From positions 1-6,618 of the forward strand of contig JBGTKH010000331.1 of NCBI GenBank assembly GCA_041744735.1: 6,618 bases of DNA, given 5' to 3'. The translations under genes and the position numbers were made by a program. The notes beneath the pieces are model-generated. The model made no database searches. It was not told where the DNA came from and saw nothing but the letters and a program-made list of their open reading frames with translations. The stretch's first letter is position 1; each line of letters begins with the position of its first letter. Origin of the DNA: JBGTKH01 sp041744735 (lineage in GTDB: Bacteria; Planctomycetota; Planctomycetia; Pirellulales; Pirellulaceae). Shown in pieces: positions 1-5,171 of the stretch.

Positions 1-164
1 TCCAGGGGACTCCAGCGATAGCGAAACGGATCGTCGGTAAGGCCGGCGCGCACGGGATTCAGGTGCACGTACCGACTCAACTCCCAACAGTGCGACTGAT
101 CTTCGACGGCCACCGCGTGAAAGCGATCTTGAAACAATGGATTAGGGGTCGGGTGTTCAATAAT
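1..164 (-). pseudogene. RAYT (Y1/HUH REP-associated transposase) C-terminal remnant, 5' truncated and running off the left edge
   Basis: Reading the minus strand from about 140 down to 1 gives PLFQDRFHAVAVEDQ, then CWELSRYVHLNPVRAGL, then FRYRWSPL. This is the hallmark C-terminal block of the IS200-like Y1 transposases called RAYTs. From family knowledge, the Tyr in RYVHLNP corresponds to the nucleophile that cuts single-stranded REP DNA (Tyr115 in E. coli TnpA-REP). The partner HUH (His-x-His) motif should lie about 50 residues further N-terminal. It is absent: an in-frame TGA occurs at 165-167, inside the inverted-repeat element, and none of the minus-strand frames through 341 shows an HUH motif. 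No start codon or ribosome site fits. The gene is therefore read as a dead fragment, although its distal end lies outside the window. Family assignment is strong; pseudogene status is an inference from the missing N-terminus. Confidence 0.82.
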
Positions 165-268
165 TCAATTTTCGCGGGGATGCGAACACTGATAGCATAC
201 TCGGTTACCTGCGAAAATTGAAATATTGAACACCCGACCCTGCCGTAACGTCTGGAAAAACTGGATTA
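127..268. repeat. Imperfect 18-bp direct repeats bracketing the inverted-repeat element
   Basis: Positions 127-144 (TCTTGAAACAATGGATTA) and 251-268 (TCTGGAAAAACTGGATTA) match at 15 of 18 positions. They sit 1 nt outside the left arm and 10 nt outside the right arm of the 146-240 element. The left copy is transposase coding sequence (NPLFQD on the minus strand); the right copy would read NPVFPD. They may be a decayed duplication made during insertion, or chance similarity; the unequal spacing argues against a simple target-site duplication. Confidence 0.35.
146..240. mobile_element. 95-bp MITE-like element with 30-bp terminal inverted repeats
   Basis: The left arm (146-175) begins GGGTCGGGTGTTCAATA and ends CAATTTTCGC. 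The right arm (211-240) is its reverse complement with a single mismatch, 29 of 30 positions. The 35-nt centre (176-210) has no coding capacity. The element is more AT-rich than the flanking genes and begins right where the recognisable transposase reading frame ends. It could be a small non-autonomous element (MITE or REPIN-like) mobilised in trans, or a very stable cruciform or RNA hairpin. No exact short target-site duplication is visible at its edges. Confidence 0.75.
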
Positions 269-282
269 ACCCCTACGTTACG
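244..282. repeat. Short hyphenated palindrome CGTAACGT...ACGTTACG upstream of the cytochrome gene
   Basis: CGTAACGT at 244-251 is exactly complementary to ACGTTACG at 275-282 with a 23-nt loop. It lies about 60 nt before the cytochrome start, where an operator or a leader hairpin could sit. I find no convincing sigma70-type promoter between 165 and 341, so its role is open. The rest of the 241-341 stretch shows only the ribosome site of the next gene. Confidence 0.35.
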
Positions 283-341
283 CCGATTCCCTAGATACGG
301 ACGGTTTGTACCGGGAGTTCCGTTTGGTATCGGGGGGAGAC

Positions 342-2411
342 ATGGGACGGCGCGTTCGTTCAACCTCAGTTGTTCAGTTGGCCGCGATCGGCTTCGTCTG
401 CGCGGTAGTCTGGGTTGGCATTGAGCCAGCGCACCAAGTACGCGCCGAAACTCCGAGTGGCCAACCGGCCGCGAGCCGGAATCTGCTCGACGCCTGCGGG
501 CGGCTGTTCGGGAAAACCCCGTGTCCAAACGCGGCGCCGCCGTCAGCGACTTCTGCTATTTCTCCGCAACGCGTGACGGTCTTGTCGCACGAGGAACTGA
601 TCAAAGCCGCGACCGCACACCATGCGATTTCCGACCACGCCGGCATGCACCTCGTCGATTCGGCCGTGCAACCGGCGAAACATTCGGTCGTGGTCCAGTA
701 CGCGATCGACCAGAGCCACGCGGCCTGCTTCGACGGCGACCCGTTTCCGTCGGCCAAGAAATGCCAGACTTGCCACCCCGATCATTTTCGCGAATGGTCC
801 GTCTCGCCTCACGCTTACGCACAGCTTAGCCCCGTGTTCAACGCAATGTCGAACGCGTTGAACATCCTGACCAACGGCACTATCGGCGACTTTTGCATTC
901 GCTGCCACACGCCCGTCGGCATGGCATTGAGCGAGCCGATCAACATGTCTCAGATGGACCGGCCGCCATCGTCGCGCGAAGGTGTGACGTGCGTCGTGTG
1001 CCATCGCATCAATCAGGAATTCGGCAAAGGCTCCGGGCGACAAGCGCTGGCGGCCGGCGACCTGCGGGAGCCGATCTACGGACCGTTGGGCAGCCAGATC
1101 CTGAACGACGTGCTGGCGAACCCGGAAAAGTACGGCGTACTGAAGACCGAACCCGATCCGAATGTACGCGGCCGAGACATCCATCGCGAATCGATTCCAT
1201 TCTTCTATCTGACCACGCCCGCCTTTTGCGGCGCGTGCCACGACGTGTTCGCACCTAACGGCTTCCGGCTGGAGGACGCCTTTAGCGAATTCAAAGCATC
1301 GCCAGCCGCCCGCAAGAAGAACCAGGGCTGCGCGGATTGCCACATGGGTGTCGAGCCGGGTGTGGCGTCGGGTTTCGCGCATGCTCCGGCGGCCAAAGTG
1401 GGCAACGTCAGCACGCCGCCACGCAAGCGCACCAACCACATGTTTATCGGCCCGGACTATTCGATCATTCACCCTGGCTTGTTCCCGCACAACCCGGCGG
1501 CAGTTCGCGAAGAGCATGAGACGGGCGGACCCGACCAAGGTCTGGCCACGATGCGCGAGTGGTTGCTGTTTAATCACCAAGCCGGCTGGGGCACGCCGCA
1601 GTTTGAACAGGACATTCCGCCCGGCTACAAGTTTCCCGATGCGTGGCAGGACCCGACCCGCCGTTACCGTGCGGCTGACATACTTGGCGATCAATTCAAG
1701 CTGCTCCGCGAAGCCAACGTGGCGCGACACCAGATTTTGAGCACCGGCTATCAGCTTGGCGACATCGTCGTCGACAAGTTGGACAACAGCGGCATCCGCT
1801 TCCGCGTGCCGGTATTCAACGGCACCGACGGCCACGGCGTGCCGACAGGTTTCGACGCCGAGCGGCCGGTGTTCTTGCGCGTGATGGTCTTCGACCGCAA
1901 CGGCAAGCTGGTCTTTACCTCCGGCGACCTGGATCCCAACGGCGACCTGCGCGACAGCCATTCGTTCTACGTGCACAACGGCGAGTTGCCGCTCGACCGG
2001 CAATTATTCTCATTGCAAACCAAATTCATCACGCGCAACGTCCGCGGCGGCGAGCGCGAGCAGATCCTGAACGTGCCGTATTCGCTCGATCCACTGCCGT
2101 ACATCCGTCCGGAGACACGGCCGTTCACGATCGACGGCCGGCCGCAAGGCGCTCGCAAGCACAAACAGAATATCGAGCCGAACGGCAGCCGCTGGGCGCG
2201 CTACGAGGTCCAAGGTGCGCAGCTCACCTGCGAAGGCCCGTATTGCGTGCGGGTGCAGTTGATTGCGGGCATGGTTCCCGTGAACCTAGTGCATGCGATC
2301 TCGATTGCCGGGTTTGACTATCACATGAGCGCTCGCGAAGTTGCCGACGGGGTCGTTGCCGGACATCTGATCTTGCACGAACGAACTACGACGCTTCCGT
2401 TACACCAGTAG
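342..2411 (+). CDS. Exported five-haem c-type cytochrome (multihaem, c554-like N-terminal half)
   Basis: A 689-residue protein. The ATG at 342 is chosen over an in-frame TTG at 306 because GGGGGAG (333-339) lies just upstream and the protein then starts with a normal Sec signal peptide: MGRRVRS, a hydrophobic core at residues 11-27, and a likely cut after HQVRA (residue 35). Five CXXCH haem sites are visible: CQTCH (141-145), CIRCH (185-189), CVVCH (217-221), CGACH (296-300) and CADCH (330-334). The first is followed by HFREWSVSPHA, the W-x-x-S-x-H-A pattern common after the first haem of c554-type multihaem cytochromes. Further His residues, including the TNHMFIG site near 364-370, are candidate distal ligands. 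Residues about 470-689 contain no haem site and look beta-rich (GHGVPTGFDAERPVFLRVMVFD). Cys pairs at 52/61 and 630/635 could form disulfides. The protein should act in the periplasm or on the cell surface in electron transfer. The redox partner and any enzymatic activity cannot be read from sequence. Its stop codon lies within a REP sequence. An outer-membrane barrel gene follows after 153 nt in the same direction. Confidence 0.9.
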   Translation: MGRRVRSTSVVQLAAIGFVCAVVWVGIEPAHQVRAETPSGQPAASRNLLDACGRLFGKTPCPNAAPPSATSAISPQRVTVLSHEELIKAATAHHAISDHAGMHLVDSAVQPAKHSVVVQYAIDQSHAACFDGDPFPSAKKCQTCHPDHFREWSVSPHAYAQLSPVFNAMSNALNILTNGTIGDFCIRCHTPVGMALSEPINMSQMDRPPSSREGVTCVVCHRINQEFGKGSGRQALAAGDLREPIYGPLGSQILNDVLANPEKYGVLKTEPDPNVRGRDIHRESIPFFYLTTPAFCGACHDVFAPNGFRLEDAFSEFKASPAARKKNQGCADCHMGVEPGVASGFAHAPAAKVGNVSTPPRKRTNHMFIGPDYSIIHPGLFPHNPAAVREEHETGGPDQGLATMREWLLFNHQAGWGTPQFEQDIPPGYKFPDAWQDPTRRYRAADILGDQFKLLREANVARHQILSTGYQLGDIVVDKLDNSGIRFRVPVFNGTDGHGVPTGFDAERPVFLRVMVFDRNGKLVFTSGDLDPNGDLRDSHSFYVHNGELPLDRQLFSLQTKFITRNVRGGEREQILNVPYSLDPLPYIRPETRPFTIDGRPQGARKHKQNIEPNGSRWARYEVQGAQLTCEGPYCVRVQLIAGMVPVNLVHAISIAGFDYHMSAREVADGVVAGHLILHERTTTLPLHQ

Positions 2412-2476
2412 CCGAAGTCGTGAGACTTCGGGCCTGAAACCGAAGTCTCAAACCGAAGTCTCACGACTTCGGCTAC
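2408..2476. repeat. REP doublet (REPIN/BIME-like) overlapping the cytochrome stop codon
   Basis: Two perfect 24-bp inverted copies (2408-2431 and 2453-2476) are separated by 21 nt. Each copy reads GTAG followed by a hairpin: CCGAAGTC, loop GTGA, GACTTCGG. A GTAG (or GGAG) tetranucleotide at the foot of a hairpin is the known architecture of bacterial REP sequences recognised by RAYT transposases, and two inverted REPs form a REPIN or BIME. The GTAG of the left copy (2408-2411) contains the cytochrome's TAG stop. REPs after genes are known in enterobacteria to protect the upstream message from 3' exonucleases and to lower downstream expression. Here that could set the cytochrome to barrel ratio. 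No T-run follows, so it is not a classical intrinsic terminator. Confidence 0.82.
2438..2463. repeat. Perfect 13-bp tandem duplication inside the REP doublet
   Basis: AACCGAAGTCTCA occurs at 2438-2450 and again immediately at 2451-2463. The second copy forms the start of the right REP arm. The first is an extra partial arm lying in the loop and accounts for 13 of the 21 spacer bases. It looks like a replication-slippage product; without it the two REPs would be separated by only 8 nt. Confidence 0.75.
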
Positions 2477-2564
2477 GGGGAAATTGATAAGCGAGGATGT
2501 TCGTCGCTACGAGTTTTTGGACGAGACGACAAGTTGCCATTAGAACAGCAAAATAGGCAGTGAG

Positions 2565-4259
2565 ATGGACCGTCACCGTTGGATCATGTGTTTGTTGGTG
2601 CCGCTCGCCGTGGCGTCAACGATGGTCATTGAGGCTGACGGCAGCCGCGCCGCATCGCCTGTGACGTTGAGCGCCTTTGACCAACCTGAGCTGTCCGTTC
2701 CGCTACGGCTGCCGCCCGATCCGTTTGCAGACGAGCCGTCCGCCGGAGACGCTGCCGATCAGCCGTACGTCATGGACGCAGAAGAGATTGGTGCCGGTAC
2801 GATCATCGACTTCCCCGAGGAGCGTCCGCCGTTCATCTACGAGTTGATCGAGGCTGCCCCGCGCGCCCTCACGTGGCCTGACAAGCCGCTGGCCGGTTTC
2901 TTCAGCCGCGTGCTCTTTGCCGAACACGTCGAAATTGAATCGGCGTTGGAGGAAGAAGCTACAGGGCTGCAACCCATCCCGGAGCGGCCCCGGCTGCTGG
3001 TCGAGTGGAACGAACGGTTTCTGTCTCCCGGCTGGCTGAACCGAGGCATCAAGATGCCGACCGGCGTCATCTGGCGGCCGGCGGTGTGGGTCTTCGGGCA
3101 ATATCGTTCTGCCTATCAGTACTTCGACACGAATCGGGCTCCAGACCCGATCTCCGAATGGGCGAATACGTTGGATCTATTCGGGCAAGTGAACCTGTCC
3201 GGTACCGAGCGCGTGCTGGTTGGTCTGCGGCCGATGGATGAAGAGCGCGGCGACCGCCGCGAGTTTGCCGGGTACGACTTCCGCAATGGCAATTGGATCG
3301 ACGGTGGAAACGCCGAGTTTCAGACACTGTTCTTCGAAGGTGACTTTGGCGAAATCTTTCCGTTTCTCGACCCGTACGATACGCGGTTTCTGGACTACGG
3401 CTTCTCCGTCGGACGCATGCCGCTGATCGCCCAACAGGGTCTGTTGTTGAACGAAGACCGAGCGGACTCCGTCACGGTGACTCGCAACACGCTGAACGGA
3501 TACGGCAACTTGAACCTGCGAATCACGGGCGTTTACTCGTGGGACGAACTCAACCGCAACAGCCCGACGGGCCGGCCGAACACTTTCGATGAAGGCTCAC
3601 AGATGTTTGCCATCCTGACCGAAAGCGACTATTACCACAACACGTTCAACGTGGACGCTGTGTACGTGGACAGCGACGACCGCGTCTTCGGCGACCTGTT
3701 CTCCTTCGGCGTCAGTGCCATCCGCAGGCACTACCTGTTCCACAACACGTATAACACGTCGCTACACTTTTTGGCGTCAATTCCCAACGGCCCGACGACG
3801 CCGTTCTCGAACCAAGGTGAACTGCTGTTCGCGCAAACGTCCTGGACACCGCACCACACCGAGGACCTGATTTATGTCAACGCCTTCTGGGCCATCGATC
3901 AGTTCACGTCGCCGGCTCGCGGACCGTTAGTGGGCGGGCCGCTCGGTCAAACCGGCATTCTGTTCGCCGCCCCCGGTCTCGGCCGCGCGGGGCCGCCCAT
4001 CAACAACGGCACCAACGACGTGGCCGGCGCCAGCTTGGGTTACCAATTGTTCTTCGACGAGACGCGGCAGCAAGTGATCTGGGAAATCGGCGGCCGCAAG
4101 GAGACCGAGGGGGTTAGCCGCGGAATCATCGCCACCGGCATGCGCTATCAACGCGCAATGGGCCAGCATTTCATCTTCATCGTCGACGGCTTCGTCGGCA
4201 AACAAGAAGCCATGCCCACCTCGACCGGTGCCCGATCGGAAATCCTACTGCGGTTCTAA
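2565..4259 (+). CDS. Exported outer-membrane beta-barrel (porin-like) protein, partner gene of the cytochrome
   Basis: A 564-residue protein with an N-terminal signal peptide (MDRHRWIMCLLVPLAVASTM, likely cut near SRAAS, residues 27-31). Residues about 32-150 form a Pro/Asp/Glu-rich, probably periplasmic segment. From about 170 on there are repeated amphipathic strands rich in Tyr, Phe, Trp, Asn and Asp (VWVFGQYRSAYQYF, TLDLFGQVNLSG, FGVSAIRRHYLFHNTYN, LIYVNAFWAIDQF, GMRYQRAMGQHFIFIVDGF). The chain ends RSEILLRF, with the terminal Phe typical of proteins assembled by the BAM complex. The segment GRMPLIAQQGLLLNEDRADS recalls large porins of the alginate-export/carbohydrate-porin type, but I cannot name a family. 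Only a weak ribosome site (AGGCAG, 2554-2559) precedes the ATG. Being codirectional with the exported multihaem cytochrome suggests a porin-cytochrome arrangement; that is inference, since no haem site is present here. Outer-membrane barrel is likely, transported substrate unknown. Confidence 0.75.
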   Translation: MDRHRWIMCLLVPLAVASTMVIEADGSRAASPVTLSAFDQPELSVPLRLPPDPFADEPSAGDAADQPYVMDAEEIGAGTIIDFPEERPPFIYELIEAAPRALTWPDKPLAGFFSRVLFAEHVEIESALEEEATGLQPIPERPRLLVEWNERFLSPGWLNRGIKMPTGVIWRPAVWVFGQYRSAYQYFDTNRAPDPISEWANTLDLFGQVNLSGTERVLVGLRPMDEERGDRREFAGYDFRNGNWIDGGNAEFQTLFFEGDFGEIFPFLDPYDTRFLDYGFSVGRMPLIAQQGLLLNEDRADSVTVTRNTLNGYGNLNLRITGVYSWDELNRNSPTGRPNTFDEGSQMFAILTESDYYHNTFNVDAVYVDSDDRVFGDLFSFGVSAIRRHYLFHNTYNTSLHFLASIPNGPTTPFSNQGELLFAQTSWTPHHTEDLIYVNAFWAIDQFTSPARGPLVGGPLGQTGILFAAPGLGRAGPPINNGTNDVAGASLGYQLFFDETRQQVIWEIGGRKETEGVSRGIIATGMRYQRAMGQHFIFIVDGFVGKQEAMPTSTGARSEILLRF

Positions 4260-4462
4260 TCGCCTATCGACAGGGCTGCGACAACGCGTGCCATGGTGCG
4301 ATTGCCTCGCAATTCGAGCAATCCCGAAACGAGCGCCGCCAAGGCAGGTATCAGCACGATTGATAGGATTGGATCTGATCCCATGTATCTCGTCACGACA
4401 AGACACACGCAAACGACGAACACTCCAAACAGCAAGTCACGGATTGTGAATTGCCAGCGCAT
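4256..4462 (-). CDS. Small two-helix membrane protein of the planctomycete RDLL-start type, function unknown
   Basis: A 68-residue protein beginning MRWQFTIRDLLFGVFVV, with hydrophobic helices at residues about 9-27 and 32-50 and a basic tail. Short proteins opening with R-W/F-x-F-x-I/L-R-D-L-L followed by a membrane helix are, from general experience, frequent and uncharacterised in planctomycete genomes. The ATG at 4462 is preferred to an in-frame TTG at 4492 because the family-like sequence starts there and GGTGA lies 4 nt upstream. The stop codon TAG (4256-4258) overlaps the TAA of the convergent barrel gene (4257-4259). It lies 61 nt downstream of clpS on the same strand and could share its transcript. 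No catalytic motif is visible. Confidence 0.6.
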   Translation of the reverse strand: MRWQFTIRDLLFGVFVVCVCLVVTRYMGSDPILSIVLIPALAALVSGLLELRGNRTMARVVAALSIGD

Positions 4463-4523
4463 GCGTTCACCATTCTTGGAAACGAACGCCAAAGGGAGTC
4501 AACTCTGAAAACATGACGAGATT

Positions 4524-4895
4524 TCATCCAGGCAGCGGCTCGAGCAGCACGCCCAGCGGGAATTCAACTTTCTTCGAGGCATAGAAGTCGGGGCCGGCCG
4601 AGCGAATTTGATCGCGCTTCAATTCGGCAACTTCTTTCGAACCGGACCAGACGATCGCCCGCCCACGCTCGTGAATCGTCTTGGCCAACAGAAAACATTT
4701 GGGCGTGCCGTAGCCAAACACTTTCTTGAACGTCTCGATCACGTACTCGAACGTGTGCAGGTCATCGTTCAGCACCACCACGGCGTAAGGCGGCAGCCGC
4801 TTCGGTTTCTGCTTACCCGATTCCGACCGAACGGAATCGACGGACTCTGGAGCATCGACCACGGCGGTTGCAGTTTGCTGGTTCATCAGCCACAT
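4524..4895 (-). CDS. clpS: ClpS, N-end-rule adaptor of the Clp protease
   Basis: A 123-residue protein. ClpS binds N-terminal degron residues of substrates and hands them to the ClpA/ClpC unfoldase and ClpP in the cytoplasm. The first about 35 residues (Ala/Ser/Lys/Pro-rich) fit the disordered N-terminal extension that inserts into the unfoldase. The core then shows YAVVVLNDDLHTFEYVI (37-53): Asn43-Asp44-Asp45 match the NDD that grips the substrate amino group. TIHERGRAIV (73-82) provides His75, matching E. coli His66. LKRDQIRSAG is the usual C-terminal helix. The hydrophobic gatekeeper position (Met40 in E. coli) appears to be Phe49, which may alter degron preference. The start may be either ATG at 4895 or ATG at 4886 (MNQQTATAVV); neither has a strong ribosome site. 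No clpA, clpC or clpP is nearby in the window. Confidence 0.9.
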   Translation of the reverse strand: MWLMNQQTATAVVDAPESVDSVRSESGKQKPKRLPPYAVVVLNDDLHTFEYVIETFKKVFGYGTPKCFLLAKTIHERGRAIVWSGSKEVAELKRDQIRSAGPDFYASKKVEFPLGVLLEPLPG

Positions 4896-4952
4896 TGTAG
4901 GTCGCTCGAACGAAATCGTACGACGATCGACGAGAGGTTCTTACCCGGTCAT

Positions 4953-4981
4953 TTTATCCTCATTGCTTGGCAGCAGGACAA
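4953..4981 (-). promoter_or_regulatory. Candidate sigma70-type promoter for clpS
   Basis: On the minus strand, TTGTCC (4976-4981) and GATAAA (4953-4958, followed by AT, so TAAAAT is an alternative) are 17 nt apart. They point at clpS, whose start is about 60 nt downstream. Four of six positions match the consensus in the -35 box. An 8-bp palindrome TCGTACGA (4916-4923) lies in the leader between this promoter and the gene. Suggestive only. Confidence 0.35.
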
Positions 4982-5043
4982 GCTCATTTGGCTCAATCGG
5001 CGTATCGACAGACAGGATTCGCAGTTTCTAGGCCCTGAATCTT

Positions 5044-5077
5044 GGCGTAAGTGATTTGACAGCCACGCATTTACGCC
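5044..5077. promoter_or_regulatory. Operator-like inverted repeat spanning the nfeD promoter
   Basis: GGCGTAA (5044-5050) and TTACGCC (5071-5077) are exact reverse complements, 20 nt apart, with two more pairs after one mismatch. The repeat encloses the TTGACA box and ends 1 nt before the candidate -10 box, a suitable place for a dimeric repressor or regulator. Short palindromes arise by chance, so this is tentative. Confidence 0.35.
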
Positions 5078-5084
5078 TCATGAT
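5056..5084 (+). promoter_or_regulatory. Candidate sigma70-type promoter for the nfeD-flotillin unit
   Basis: A perfect -35 box TTGACA (5056-5061) is followed after 17 nt by CATGAT (5079-5084), four of six to the -10 consensus. Transcription from about 5091 would give an 80-nt leader before the ATG at 5172. It is the best promoter-like sequence in the window and sits in the only sizeable divergent gap. Confidence 0.5.
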
Positions 5085-5105
5085 ACGGTGTCACAGGGGT
5101 TGCAA

Positions 5106-5128
5106 TATTCGCGGGCGTGCGGCGAATA
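5106..5128 (+). promoter_or_regulatory. Hairpin in the 5' leader of the nfeD-like gene
   Basis: TATTCGC (5106-5112) pairs exactly with GCGAATA (5122-5128) around a 9-nt GC-rich loop, 15 nt after the predicted transcription start. It could stabilise the messenger 5' end. There is no T-run, and it matches no riboswitch I recognise. Confidence 0.35.
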
Positions 5129-5171
5129 CGCTGGTGGTCATATCTGCGGCCCATTTCGAGAGGACCAAATC

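Noticed and set aside
306..341. Upstream TTG start for the cytochrome
   Set aside because: The extra 12 residues would precede the signal peptide's basic region, and the ATG at 342 has the G-rich ribosome site.
205..528. Minus-strand frame with NRRNVGVNPVFPDV, briefly resembling the RAYT segment before LFQ
   Set aside because: The rest of the frame is Arg/Pro shadow sequence antisense to the cytochrome start and has no HUH motif; the resemblance is limited to a few residues.
543..2003. 486-codon open frame on the minus strand
   Set aside because: It is fully antisense to the cytochrome gene, and its translation is a low-complexity Val/Ala/Arg/His-rich shadow without motifs. High third-position GC in the real gene keeps the frame open.
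2408..2476. Intrinsic transcription terminator
   Set aside because: The stem is strong but no T-run follows (CTACGGGGAAATTG), and the GTAG-hairpin doublet format explains the structure better as REPs.
2484..2513. Separate promoter for the barrel gene (TTGATA ... TACGAG)
   Set aside because: The -10 box matches only three of six positions and the spacing is 18; too weak to call, so cotranscription with the cytochrome stays possible.
4608..5054. 148-codon plus-strand open frame
   Set aside because: It is antisense to clpS, whose protein is clearly recognisable, and the translation shows no family signature.
5088..5171. GTG start extending the NfeD-like protein by 28 residues
   Set aside because: It would begin only 4 nt after the candidate -10 box, lacks a ribosome site, and puts a non-hydrophobic stretch before the first helix; the ATG at 5172 has GAGAGGA.
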